Source of the DNA: Rhodococcus jostii RHA1
GTDB taxonomy: Bacteria > Actinomycetota > Actinomycetes > Mycobacteriales > Mycobacteriaceae
Assembly: GCF_000014565.1 (NCBI RefSeq)
Contig: NC_008269.1
Location: forward strand, 248,001 to 312,000
DNA length: 64,000 bases
Reading direction: 5' to 3'
The position numbers and the translations under genes were made by a program. Below, in pieces: positions 11,857 through 20,561 of this stretch (positions are counted from its first letter, which is position 1; the number at the start of each line of letters is the position of its first letter). Below the pieces are notes generated by a model that ran no database searches, was not told the DNA's origin, and was given only the letters and a program-made list of their open reading frames with translations.

Positions 11857-12024
11857 GGTGTTCTCCCATCCGCCCGTGGCCTCTACCGATACCCGGTCAC
11901 CACGGGCTTGCTGCCAATCGATGAATTAACCTCGCGTCCCCGCGTTGACGGCTCCTCGGAGCAGCGCCTCGATTCGTAGAGGCGCCCAAACCTGCGCGAG
12001 GCGTTGGATTTCCGAGTTCGCCAC

Positions 12025-12429
12025 TCAGTTCGGTGCCGGCACCTCGCGGGGCGGCCACGGTATGAGCACAGCACCGGACGCGGTCGACGGATCGAGGATC
12101 CGGACGGTGTCGGTATCGACCGGAATCGCGCTCGCGGAATGGGAACTGCCGACGGCCAGACGGTTGCGTGCAGGCACCGCCCGTGTTGTACGTGGCGTCG
12201 GTGAACTCTTCCGGACGGTGATCTCGGCGTCGTTGAAAACGCGGGGCCCCCGCAGTGCAAACATGCCGAACGTCACCGCGAGCACCAGCACTCTCAGCCG
12301 GACCCGCACACTGCGATCGTATGGTGGGCGCGGTGTGACGCCGTGAAACACTCGGACCAGCGTCGGGCTGCTTGCGAGTAGCCGTTGTTCGATCTCGCAC
12401 AGAGCATTTCGTTCATCGTCGCTGAGCAC
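12025..12429 (-). CDS. DUF3040 family membrane-anchored protein
   Basis: A 134-residue protein beginning MLSDDERNALCEIEQRLLAS, the standard opening of actinobacterial DUF3040 proteins. A single hydrophobic stretch VRLRVLVLAVTFGMFAL follows. The tail is unlike other DUF3040 proteins and may be altered. The role is unknown. A palindrome identical in type to the one before the MarR gene at 13712 lies 58-70 bases upstream of the start, so this gene is probably under that regulator. Confidence 0.6.
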   Translation of the reverse strand: MLSDDERNALCEIEQRLLASSPTLVRVFHGVTPRPPYDRSVRVRLRVLVLAVTFGMFALRGPRVFNDAEITVRKSSPTPRTTRAVPARNRLAVGSSHSASAIPVDTDTVRILDPSTASGAVLIPWPPREVPAPN

Positions 12430-12486
12430 AGCGCACCTCCCGGACTCCCCCGGCGAGGTCTTGGTGCCGGGACGACCACTTTTTAT

Positions 12487-12499
12487 ATCGTATCACGAT
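12487..12499. promoter_or_regulatory. MarR-type operator, copy 1
   Basis: Perfect palindrome ATCGT-ATC-ACGAT in a short A/T-rich stretch upstream of the DUF3040 gene. Its twin ATCGT-ATG-ACGAT lies at 13658 in front of the MarR gene. Two such sites 1.17 kb apart are unlikely by chance in this GC-rich sequence. Confidence 0.65.
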
Positions 12500-12903
12500 A
12501 AAAATGTTTCGCCAGTAGCACGGGAAGGCGCGGCGTCGGCCACCCGGTTGACTGCGCTCCTCGCCGGTGGTTCGGTAGTGGACCTTCTTCGTGCGCGAAG
12601 GCACTCGCGCCCAACCACATATCCGGTCCCATCGCTCGATCCGTATGCGACTTTCGCGAAAATCACGGTCGACATCCGGCACCGCGGTAAGCCCGGCCCC
12701 TGCCGGACACGAAGGTGATTGCGCGCCAGTAAAGGTGGGGATGCCGCCGCTACCCCCTTTTCTAGCAACGGTCGGGGATTGGTGCGGTCGGTGATGTCGC
12801 CGCATGGGCGCCGGTCCCGCACCGCGCGAATAGGGGTTGCGGTAGAACTCGCCGGGAATCGGGCGGATATGCCTGGGTGGGCTTTTCGAGCTGTACTTCT
12901 CGT

Positions 12904-13104
12904 TCAGTACCGGGAGTAGTGCTGTCCAGTCGCCGGTTCGCCAGCGCAGATGCACTTTCGGCCGAGGTTTCGGTCCGAGGTCGCGGCGCAAAACCGAATA
13001 CCGAGCGCATCGTGGGAATCCGGGCTGTGCGGACATGCCGTGCAGTACGGCGTTGATTCCAGTGCCCGTTCAAGGCTCGACACATTGGTCGCGTTCGACG
13101 CCAT
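12904..13104 (-). CDS. small RGCVC-like cysteine protein
   Basis: A 66-residue protein with the pattern YCTACPHSPDSHDALGIRFC, then AAT, and ending in RKCIC. This corresponds to the small actinobacterial RGCVC family (C-x2-C-P-H ... D-x-L-G-x-R-F-C-x-A-T ... RGCVC), here with RKCIC in place of RGCVC. The four or more cysteines suggest metal binding. The ATG at 13104 fits the family length. The role is unknown. Confidence 0.55.
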   Translation of the reverse strand: MASNATNVSSLERALESTPYCTACPHSPDSHDALGIRFCAATSDRNLGRKCICAGEPATGQHYSRY

Positions 13105-13657
13105 GGCGGCGCTCCAGTTCTCGGCCCTGCGATCGGGCCGGTTCGGGCGCCGAGGACGACATGGCTTGACCGCGCATGTTCGGGCCCTCGGCACCCTCAA
13201 GGCTACACGTGCCCGCCGGCTCCTTTGGCTCCGCGGGTGAACGACCCTCTCCCGGAACCTATTGCGATGACGCGTCGAGGGTTCACAACGTCCCGACGAC
13301 CCTTCCTCGGCCCTCGGCGATCCTGTCGCAATTGCACCCGAACGAGTCCTCGATGCTTTCGTTGCGGAATCGTCCGCCCGTGCTCATCGCTCCGCTGCAC
13401 GGGGCAGTGCGGGCGCTGATGCATGATGTGTTCCTGTGCGTCCTTCTTCTGAGGGAATCGGAAATCGTCTGCGCTGGAATCACGACCGCCAATCGGCGAT
13501 ACTTTGTCGACATTGCCGCGTCGGTGGCCGATCGCACGGCGGGGCGTTACGCACTCGTCGCCGTGGCATCGACGTCGGCGCTGTCTCCAAGGACTCGTCG
13601 CACGATGTCGGGCAATGCCCCGTTCAGGCGTGATGACCACGAGAACATCCCTGGTGT
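13105..13657. other. no confident gene
   Basis: About 550 bases between the small cysteine protein and the MarR operator. Several overlapping frames are open, but none has recognisable motifs. On the minus strand a 33-codon frame starting MFSWSSRLNG follows the operator directly and could be a small divergent gene; I do not call it. The stretch 12500-12903 is likewise without a recognisable gene. Confidence 0.4.
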
Positions 13658-13670
13658 ATCGTATGACGAT
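13658..13670. promoter_or_regulatory. MarR-type operator, copy 2
   Basis: Perfect palindrome ATCGT-ATG-ACGAT, 41 bases before the MarR start codon, in the sequence context GTATCGTATGACGATATAT. It is likely to be the autoregulatory site. The same half-sites recur at 12487. Confidence 0.7.
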
Positions 13671-13711
13671 ATATAGTGCGGCGGTTCTGACGACTGAAGG
13701 GGCGAGGTGCC

Positions 13712-14152
13712 GTGACTGCAGAGGAGCACGTGGAGTCGGAGCCGTTGACGAAGCGGGATTTCGAGGCACTGGCACGTTTCCGCTTCGGTATCCGCCGCTA
13801 TGTGCGCTTCAGTGAGGATACGGTCCGTGACCATGGCCTCACCCCGCAGCACTACCAGCTGCTGCTCGCACTCAAGGGATTTCCCGGCCGCGAATGGGCC
13901 ACCATGCGAGAGTTGGCCGACCGCCTGCAGCTGCGTCATCACAGCGTGGTGGAGCTGGTCGACCGAGCGCAGAAGCAGGGTCTCGTGGAGCGCGCGCCGC
14001 ACCCGTCCGACGCGCGAGCGGTACGGGTGGAGTTGACCGAGCACGGGCAGCTGATCCTGGCACGTCTGAGTGCGATGCACCGCGACGAACTGCTGCGCCT
14101 CGGACCCGCCCTCGAGTTACCCATCTGGGACGACCCTCCCCAGGATCGGTGA
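13712..14152 (+). CDS. MarR-family regulator
   Basis: A 146-residue winged-helix protein. After a dimerisation helix (FEALARFRFGIRRYVRFSE) come the DNA-binding helices ELADRLQLRHHSVVELVDRAQKQGL and the wing PHPSDARAVRVELTEHG. MarR proteins are repressors released by small ligands or oxidants. The GTG start fits the family. It probably controls itself and the DUF3040 gene through the two ATCGT-N3-ACGAT sites. The C-terminus is short and rich in D and P. The next 250 bases show no gene. Confidence 0.85.
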   Translation: MTAEEHVESEPLTKRDFEALARFRFGIRRYVRFSEDTVRDHGLTPQHYQLLLALKGFPGREWATMRELADRLQLRHHSVVELVDRAQKQGLVERAPHPSDARAVRVELTEHGQLILARLSAMHRDELLRLGPALELPIWDDPPQDR

Positions 14153-14401
14153 CGTCGCGTCCGTTCGTCGACCGCCCGGGGCCGTGATCGGTCGCCCGCA
14201 CATCAATCCCGGTTCCCATCAGCTGCCGGTCGGCGAAGATGCGATTGCCCGAGGGTCGGTAGGCACCGAGTGAGGAGCTGGCGCAGTCGGATCCCGGACA
14301 TCGGGGACGTCGCGCTCGTGGGCGCAGGTTCTGCGGTAGGTGGTGCGACGTAGCCGGCCTCGGCGGGACTCGGGCGAACACCACAGACTCCGGCGATGCC
14401 G

Positions 14402-15982
14402 TCAAAACCTAGACGAGTCGGCGTTCGTCCAGTCGCGGAGCCAACTCGTCGGGGGGTCCTCTGTGAGCAGGTCGCCGGGCTGCAGCCACTCGTGTAGGTC
14501 CGCGTAGGTCATCGTGCGGTGCCCCTGAATGCGCCGGTGGAGCATCGACGGATCGAGGTCGCAGAAGTCGTCCAGCCCCATCGATGCCAGGATTTGTTGG
14601 GCGCTCGCGACGGTGGATCTCTGGAGGTTGTACACCCGGGTGGTCTTGTCCGGAACATTCAGTGCGCGGGCCCGGCGGGCGTCCTGGGTAGTGACACCGA
14701 CGGGGCACCGGTTGGTGTGGCAGCGTTGGGCCTGGATGCAGCCGACCGCGAACATCATCGCGCGGGCAGCGAGGGTGAAGTCCGCTCCCTGGATCAGGCG
14801 TTTGATGATGTCGATTCCGTTGGCGACCTTGCCCGAGGCGCCGATCTTGATCCGGTCCCGCAGCCCGGTGCCCACCAACGCGTTGTGCACCAGCATCAGA
14901 CCTTCGGTGAGCGGCATCCCGACGTGGTCCTCGAATTCGAGTGGGGCAGCCCCGGTTCCGCCCTCAGATCCGTCGACGATGATGAAGTCCGGGGTAATGC
15001 CGGTCTCGATCATGGCCTTGCAGATGGCGAGGAATTCCGTGCGGGAACCGACGCACAGTTTGAAGCCGATCGGCTTTCCGCCGGACAGTGCACGAAGTGT
15101 GGTGATGAAGTCGATGAGCTCGAGCGGTGTGCAGAACGCGCTGTGGGAGGGCGGCGAGATCACGCTCTGCCCGACCGGCACCCCCCGGGTTCGGGCGATC
15201 TCGGGGCTGACTTTCGCGGCGGGCAGTACGCCGCCGAGCCCTGGTTTCGCCCCCTGGGAGAGCTTGATGGAGATGCATTTGACCTGCGGAAGGGCGGCCT
15301 TGGCGGCGAACTCGCCGGGATCGAAGTGCCCGTCGGCGTCGCGGCAGCCGAAGTAGCCGGAACCGATCTCCCAGATCAGGTCGCCGACCTGCGCGAGGTG
15401 GTAAGGACTGATACCGCCCTCGCCGGTGTCGTGGGCGAACCCGCCGCGTGCCGCGCCCCCGTTGAGCGCCTCGATGGCGTTGCCCGACAGGGCGCCGAAG
15501 CTCATCGCCGAGACGTTGTACAAGGCGATGTCGTACCCCATGGTGCACTGTGGACCGCCGATCCGAACATGTGGTGTGTCATCGGAGGCCGGATGCGCGC
15601 GCAACGAGTGGGTGACGAACTCGTATCCGGTGGCGGTGACGTCCCGTTCGGTTCCGAACGGTTCCACGTCCTTGGTGCCCTTGGCGCGTTCGTACACCGT
15701 GGTGCGGGTGTCGCGGTCGAACGGTGTTCCGTCCGTGGATCGTTCGATGAAGTATTGTTGGATTTCGGGGCGTATCCTCTCGAGCATGAACCGGGCGTGG
15801 CCGATCACCGGATAGTTCCGCAGCACACTGTGCCTACGCTGCAGCAGATCCCAGGCGCCGACCATGGCGATCGCCGCCACGATCACCGTGCCGAGCAGCC
15901 ACCACGCCGAGACGAAGAAGACCAGCAGCAGCGACGCCGACCCCAACACCCAGGCGCCCGCGATGACCAGCCACCGGATCAT
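14402..15982 (-). CDS. FMN-binding glutamate synthase-like protein (copy 1)
   Basis: A 526-residue protein. Two membrane helices come first (MIRWLVIAGAWVLGSASLLL and VIVAAIAMVGAWDLL), then a glutamate-synthase central/FMN domain. It has MSFGALSGNAIEALNGGAARG, the FMN barrel motif DFIIVDGSEGGTGAAPLEFEDH and the [3Fe-4S] motif CIQAQRCHTNRC (C-X5-C-X4-C). The amidotransferase domain of classic GltB is absent, so glutamine is unlikely to be its amide donor. The real substrate is unknown. The ATG follows GGGAGGG. A paralogue lies at 40698. It ends a four-gene minus-strand series with a ferredoxin reductase, which could feed it electrons. Confidence 0.85.
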   Translation of the reverse strand: MIRWLVIAGAWVLGSASLLLVFFVSAWWLLGTVIVAAIAMVGAWDLLQRRHSVLRNYPVIGHARFMLERIRPEIQQYFIERSTDGTPFDRDTRTTVYERAKGTKDVEPFGTERDVTATGYEFVTHSLRAHPASDDTPHVRIGGPQCTMGYDIALYNVSAMSFGALSGNAIEALNGGAARGGFAHDTGEGGISPYHLAQVGDLIWEIGSGYFGCRDADGHFDPGEFAAKAALPQVKCISIKLSQGAKPGLGGVLPAAKVSPEIARTRGVPVGQSVISPPSHSAFCTPLELIDFITTLRALSGGKPIGFKLCVGSRTEFLAICKAMIETGITPDFIIVDGSEGGTGAAPLEFEDHVGMPLTEGLMLVHNALVGTGLRDRIKIGASGKVANGIDIIKRLIQGADFTLAARAMMFAVGCIQAQRCHTNRCPVGVTTQDARRARALNVPDKTTRVYNLQRSTVASAQQILASMGLDDFCDLDPSMLHRRIQGHRTMTYADLHEWLQPGDLLTEDPPTSWLRDWTNADSSRF

Positions 15983-16184
15983 GGGAATCCCTCCCGGCGC
16001 GTGGTCGCGGACGCACCCACCCTCCGTTGCGACCCCCGCGCACCCGACCGAGCAGGTCCGGCCGAACCGGAAGCGCCGTCGGTAAATCCAGGAAGTCCCG
16101 ACGAGTTCGAACAGACCTGTCGACACCACTGAGACGGGGGCGGTGTCTCGGGGGTTCGCGTCCGTTCCTGCTGGGGCATGAGCG

Positions 16185-17441
16185 TCACCGCGCACCTCCC
16201 GGCACCCGATCGGCCAGGTACCTCAAGAGCTCGTCCGGGTCGGCCAGTTTCGCCGGGTCGACCCGCTCACCGGAGCGCACCAGCGCCTCGATGGCATCGG
16301 TGACCCCCCAGGTGTTGACGTTCATGCCGGCCAGCACCCGCCCGTCCCGCATCCAGAAGGCGATGAACTCGCCGGCGGCGACGTCGCCGCGGAACACGAC
16401 CGAGTCGTAACTACCGTGCGGGACGTAGCCGGAATACTCCATCCCGCTGTCGTACTGATCGGAGAAGAAGTAGGGCACCTGGTCATAGGCGGTGACCCGG
16501 CCGATCATGTTCTCCGCCGCCACCGGTCCCTGGTTGAGGGCGGCCGACCAGTGCTCGAGGCGCAGATGAGTTCCCAACAGCGGGTAAAAGGTGTTGGCGA
16601 CGTCCCCGGCGGCGAACACGTCGGGGTCGGTCGTGGCCAGGTGTTCGTCGACGACGATCCCGTTGTCGACCGCCAGCCCGGCCGTCTCGGCCAGTGCGGT
16701 GTTGGGCACGATGCCCACCCCCACGACGATCGCGTCCGCCTCGACCACGGTGCCATCGGTGAGGCGGATTCCGGTGGCCCGGTTGTCCTTACCGACGATC
16801 TCGCGCACCCCGGAGTTCAGGCGCAACTCCACACCGTGGTCGCGGTGCAGGGCGGCGTAGGTTTCGGCGACCTCGGCGCCGAGCACCGCCAGCAACGGCA
16901 ACTTCGATCTCCCCACCACCGTGACTGCGCAGCCCGCCGCTCGGGCGGCGGCCGCGGTCTCCAAACCGATCCACCCCGCCCCGACGATCGCCACCCGGTC
17001 CGCCGCGGCGAACGCGGCCTTCATTGTTTCGCAGTCGGTGACCCGGCGCAGGTAGTGCACCCCGTCCAGATCAGCGCCGGGCACCTGCAGCCGGCGGGGC
17101 GACGAACCGGTGGTCAACAGCAACTTGTCGTATCCGAGCCTCTCGACGCCGTCGATGACCACCTCGTGTTCGGTCCGGTCGAGGGCGGTGACCGGGGTCC
17201 CCACCCGCAACTCGATGTCGTGGTCGGTGTACCACCCGGCCGGGTGAATGTAGATCTTCTCCCGCGCGGTGGTGCCTTGGAGGTAGGCCTTCGACAGTGG
17301 GGGTCGGTCGTAGGGGCGGTCGGTCTCGTCGCCGATGAGAACGATCCGTCCGTCGAACCCGCCGGTGCGCAGCGCCTCAGCGGCCTTCGCACCGGCCAGT
17401 CCGGCGCCCACGATGACGAATGTCTGCTCTGCAGTGGCCAT
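16185..17441 (-). CDS. FAD-dependent ferredoxin/rubredoxin-type reductase
   Basis: A 418-residue flavoprotein with the FAD site VIVGAGLAGAKAAEALR and the NAD site VAIVGAGWIGLETAAAARA. It has the YDRPPLSKAYL and FAAGDVANTF motifs of class-A oxygenase-coupled reductases (ThcD/BphA4 group). It moves electrons from NAD(P)H to a small iron-sulfur or rubredoxin partner. The ATG at 17441 follows GAAGGA. No oxygenase is nearby. The iron-sulfur-containing glutamate-synthase-like protein immediately downstream is the most plausible partner, which is inference. Confidence 0.9.
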   Translation of the reverse strand: MATAEQTFVIVGAGLAGAKAAEALRTGGFDGRIVLIGDETDRPYDRPPLSKAYLQGTTAREKIYIHPAGWYTDHDIELRVGTPVTALDRTEHEVVIDGVERLGYDKLLLTTGSSPRRLQVPGADLDGVHYLRRVTDCETMKAAFAAADRVAIVGAGWIGLETAAAARAAGCAVTVVGRSKLPLLAVLGAEVAETYAALHRDHGVELRLNSGVREIVGKDNRATGIRLTDGTVVEADAIVVGVGIVPNTALAETAGLAVDNGIVVDEHLATTDPDVFAAGDVANTFYPLLGTHLRLEHWSAALNQGPVAAENMIGRVTAYDQVPYFFSDQYDSGMEYSGYVPHGSYDSVVFRGDVAAGEFIAFWMRDGRVLAGMNVNTWGVTDAIEALVRSGERVDPAKLADPDELLRYLADRVPGGAR

Positions 17442-17576
17442 GTCATGTCCTTCTCTGATGCGAGGTGTTTCAGGTGTGAGGACCGATTTCATGCGTTGCG
17501 GTTCAGGTCGCGGTGTCCTGTTCACCGCGCGCCGTCCGTATCGCGCGCCCGGTCGGGTCGGGTCGGGTCGTGCCGG

Positions 17577-18719
17577 TCATCGTTGCGCCAGCTGGTGGGC
17601 TTTGGCGTGGAGTTCGGTGAGCAGATCGGCGTACGACTGGTGAAAGGCGGTGACACCCTGGTCTTCGAGGGTGCGGCCGACGTCGTCCATGTCGATGCCC
17701 ACCGCGGCGAGCTCGCCGAGGACGGTGGCCGCGGCGGCGGGGTCGGTGTCGATGGAGCGCGTGAGGGTGCCGTGATCCTCGAATGCCGTGATGGTGGCCT
17801 CGGGCAGCGTGTTGACGGTGTCCGGGCCGATGAGACTGTCGACGTAGCGGGTGTCCGGGTAGTCGGGGTTCTTGGTCGAGGTCGATGCCCACAGTGGCCG
17901 TTGCACCCGGGCGCCGCGGGCGGCGAGTGTCTCCCACCGCGGACCGGTGAAGCGGTCCCGGAAGATCCGGTAGGCGAGGCGGGCCTGGGCGATCGCCGCC
18001 CGACCCCGCAACCCTGGGGCCTCGGGGTCGCCGCTGTGCTCGAGTCGTCGATCGACCTCCGTGTCGACGCGGCTGACGAAGAACGATGCGACGCTGCGCA
18101 CCGCGGCCGGTTCCCCGCCCCGTGCCGCCAGCGTCTCCAGACCCTGCAGGTACGCCTCGATCACCTGTTCGTAGCGGGCGAGGGAGAAGATCAAGGTGAT
18201 GTTGATGCTGACGCCCTTGCCGATCATGTCCGCGATCGCCGGTATTCCCTCCGCGGTCGCGGGGATCTTCACGAACACGTTCGGTCGGGCGATCCGTTCG
18301 TGCAGTCGCCCGGCCGCGGCGATCGTGGCGTCGGTGTCCCGTGCCAGTTCCGGGGCGACCTCGATCGAGACGAACCCATCGGTGCCGCCCGAGGTGTCGT
18401 AGACGGGCCGCAATATCGCGGCTGCGTCGACGACATCGGCCGCGGCGAGCTCCCAGTACGCGTCCTCGACCGCGAGTCCCTGGGCGATGAGCGCCGCGAA
18501 CTGTGCGTCGTAGGCATCGGAGCCGGCGATGGCCCGCGCGAAGATGGTGGGGTTGGCCGTCACCCCCCGGATCCCGGCGGCCACGAACCCGGCGAGGGTG
18601 CCATCGCGCAGGTAGGGGCGGGTGAGGTTGTCCAACCAGGGGCTTTGTCCCTGCTCGCGGTACAGACGATGCAACCGGCTCACCGCTGCCCCTACCGATG
18701 GGGGTGGGAATCTGTTCAT
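17577..18719 (-). CDS. tal: transaldolase
   Basis: A 380-residue transaldolase of the longer bacterial type, moving dihydroxyacetone units in the pentose phosphate pathway. It has GIRGVTANPTIFARAIAGS, VFVKIPATAEGIPAI and the Schiff-base lysine motif LWASTSTKNPDYPDTRYVD, with GPDTVNTLPEAT following. It is complete. It lies between a membrane protein and a ferredoxin reductase on the minus strand. A chromosomal tal is expected elsewhere in the genome, so this is likely a second copy. Confidence 0.95.
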   Translation of the reverse strand: MNRFPPPSVGAAVSRLHRLYREQGQSPWLDNLTRPYLRDGTLAGFVAAGIRGVTANPTIFARAIAGSDAYDAQFAALIAQGLAVEDAYWELAAADVVDAAAILRPVYDTSGGTDGFVSIEVAPELARDTDATIAAAGRLHERIARPNVFVKIPATAEGIPAIADMIGKGVSINITLIFSLARYEQVIEAYLQGLETLAARGGEPAAVRSVASFFVSRVDTEVDRRLEHSGDPEAPGLRGRAAIAQARLAYRIFRDRFTGPRWETLAARGARVQRPLWASTSTKNPDYPDTRYVDSLIGPDTVNTLPEATITAFEDHGTLTRSIDTDPAAAATVLGELAAVGIDMDDVGRTLEDQGVTAFHQSYADLLTELHAKAHQLAQR

Positions 18720-18793
18720 CGCCGTGCCTCTCGTCGTTCGGGCGTCTCATCCACGCCCACTTGGCTCCCCGCTCTGCCGGCGTGTGCACCGTG

Positions 18794-19468
18794 TCACTGC
18801 CGGTCGGTCGGTGGTTGATCTCGTGTGGTGAGAAACTTCGATGGATCGCTGCCCGCCCGGGCCCCGGCGGTGAACCACGCCGCGAATCCCTGCGGATCGC
18901 GGCGCTCGATCTCGTCGAGGTACTGCTGACGGATCCGGGCAAGTCGCAACCGGTCGGTGACCGACCTGGCGTTCTGCAGCTCCGCGAAACTGGTGCGCCA
19001 GCCGCGGCACAACGCATCGCCGGACAATTCCGCACAGCTCGGCGGCGGTGCCGCCGGGGAACCCGGAGCGCTCGCCTCGTCCGGATCACACAGAGCAGAG
19101 GGCTGCCGGGAGAGCAACTGCGCCAACGGCGGCCAGCTTCGAAGCCACCGCGCCACCGGCCGGGCGGTGACCGTCAGCACGAGCACCAGCGGCACGGCCG
19201 CAGCGCCGGACAGCGCGATCAGGCCGACAATGCCGATCAGGGCCGCGCCCGCGGTAGCGGCGTTGAGTGCGGCGGTCGGCAGCGATGAACGCGGCGTGGC
19301 GGTGGCGGACCTGTCGGCCACCATCGCGGTCAGGCCGCCGCCGGTCACTGCCGCCGCGAACGCCGCGGACACGAGGACGTCGGGGTGGACGGTGAAGATC
19401 GCGACCGCGAAGCCGACCAACCCCAATGGCACGGTCACCACCCACCAGAGGATTCGATAGACACCCAT
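18794..19468 (-). CDS. uncharacterised four-helix membrane protein
   Basis: A 224-residue protein that I cannot assign. Residues 4-24 and 27-50 form one hydrophobic pair (YRILWWVVTVPLGLVGFAVA, VLVSAAFAAAVTGGGL). Residues 72-92 and 95-110 form a second pair. A cytoplasmic tail with cysteines (SCAELSGDALCRGW) and the helix RLARIRQQYLDEIERRDPQG follows. The ATG sits at the edge of the palindrome GGGAT-GTA-ATCCC (19469-19481). It heads the minus-strand series with tal. The 290 bases upstream of it hold no other gene. Confidence 0.6.
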   Translation of the reverse strand: MGVYRILWWVVTVPLGLVGFAVAIFTVHPDVLVSAAFAAAVTGGGLTAMVADRSATATPRSSLPTAALNAATAGAALIGIVGLIALSGAAAVPLVLVLTVTARPVARWLRSWPPLAQLLSRQPSALCDPDEASAPGSPAAPPPSCAELSGDALCRGWRTSFAELQNARSVTDRLRLARIRQQYLDEIERRDPQGFAAWFTAGARAGSDPSKFLTTRDQPPTDRQ

Positions 19469-19759
19469 GGGATGTAATCCCTTGCAGAGATATGGCTTTG
19501 AGCGATGCGGACCGCCCTGGACCCACTGTGTCACCGAAAAGAGTGACGAACGGTGAGCCGTCATGGGTCCCCGGTTCGGGGGTTTCCAGATGCGGTCCCG
19601 ATGGTTCGCGGTGTGATGCGCGACGAGCGCGTCCTGGCACGCAACGCTTGCATGGAGCGCCGCGGTCGCGGTGCGCCGGAATGCCGGTGCTCGGATGGGC
19701 GGGTCCGTCGATCGACGCGCGAGCCGATCCGGCGCCTCGCTCCTGCCGGTTCGTGTCCG

Positions 19760-20470
19760 TCAGGGACGGGCGGCGGTGCCCGGGGGCGAGTGTGCGTGTG
19801 CGGACGCTGCGTGGTGGACCACGACACAGCACCGGTCCGGTCGCGGGTCCAATTCTGCGTGCGCGTCGTGTTGGGTGCTCCCGGCGATCGCGCCCTCGAC
19901 AAGGCGTAAATTCAACCCGCACACCACGTCCAGGTGGTCACGGGCGACATGGTGAAAGGGGCAGTTGCGTAGGTCGATACGGCCGTCGTCGGCGACCTGG
20001 GGCAGGTATCCGCAGCCGCGGAGCGCCGCCAGGAGATCTCCCCCGGTGTCGGCGACGGCCCGCTTGCCGGCGTCGAGCGCGGCCTCGTTCACGGCCGCCC
20101 GCACGGTTCCGCTGGTGTCCTGTTCGACCGAGGAGACGAGCAACCGTGCGAGCAGTTCATAGTCCCGGGGCGGCACGCTGACGGTCATTTCCGTCGTGGC
20201 CCGGGTGTAGAACTTCGCGGGACGGCCGGCGCCGGGCCCGCCGCGGCCGGCCGGCCGCTGGTAACTGACCGTCACCAGGTCGGCATCGGCCAGCTTGTCG
20301 AGGTGATAGGCCGCGAGGGTCCGGCCGACGTCGACGGCGGCGGCCGCCTGCTCCCGCGAGACCGGTGCGTCGCTTTCGGTCACGTAGTCATACAGCCTGC
20401 GCCGCAACGGATCATCGAGGTTGCTCAACGCCGCCAGCACCGCCGGCGCAGCGGATCGCGGAGTGGACAT
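19760..20470 (-). CDS. SufR-like winged-helix regulator with conserved cysteines (no. 2)
   Basis: A 236-residue regulator. The winged helix covers about residues 10-85 (LYDYVTESDAPVSREQAAAA, VGRTLAAYHLDKLADADLV) and has a Gly/Arg-rich wing. The cysteine pattern is C170-PFHHVARDHLDVV-C184, then C214-C215: C-X13-C-X29-C, matching the three paralogues. The tail after it is histidine-rich (VVVHHAASAHAH), which might add metal ligands. It diverges from the DoxX-like gene across a 90-base A/T-rich gap holding an inverted repeat. An iron-sulfur or redox sensor role is inferred from the family. Confidence 0.8.
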   Translation of the reverse strand: MSTPRSAAPAVLAALSNLDDPLRRRLYDYVTESDAPVSREQAAAAVDVGRTLAAYHLDKLADADLVTVSYQRPAGRGGPGAGRPAKFYTRATTEMTVSVPPRDYELLARLLVSSVEQDTSGTVRAAVNEAALDAGKRAVADTGGDLLAALRGCGYLPQVADDGRIDLRNCPFHHVARDHLDVVCGLNLRLVEGAIAGSTQHDAHAELDPRPDRCCVVVHHAASAHAHSPPGTAARP

Positions 20471-20482
20471 ACCCCGACTGTA

Positions 20483-20510
20483 ACACCAAAAAGTATTGAC
20501 AAATAGGTGT
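20483..20510. promoter_or_regulatory. candidate operator between regulator 2 and DoxX-like gene
   Basis: Inverted arms ACACC-N18-GGTGT flank an A/T-rich core that contains TTGACA, a good -35 box for the DoxX-like gene. The spacing of about 28 bases matches the stronger palindromes beside regulators 3 and 4. Confidence 0.4.
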
Positions 20511-20561
20511 GGAGGGAAGATTCTAAAAATGAGTCCTATTACTTTTACAAAGGGGTTTCTG

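Noticed and set aside
12413..13036. A 207-codon minus-strand frame across the MarR-type operator
   Set aside because: It includes the palindrome as coding sequence, has no motif and overlaps the small cysteine protein.
14519..16132. A 537-codon plus-strand frame; similarly 40707-42110
   Set aside because: Both are antisense shadows of the two glutamate-synthase-like genes and look alike only because those genes are paralogues.
16416..18818. An 800-codon open frame on the plus strand
   Set aside because: It runs opposite to the ferredoxin reductase and transaldolase genes, has no motif and is Gly/Arg/Asp-rich, as expected from the GC-rich antisense strand.
19469..19481. Palindrome GGGAT-GTA-ATCCC as an operator
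   Set aside because: It is perfect but short and overlaps the ribosome-binding region of one gene. No second copy was found, so it may be chance.
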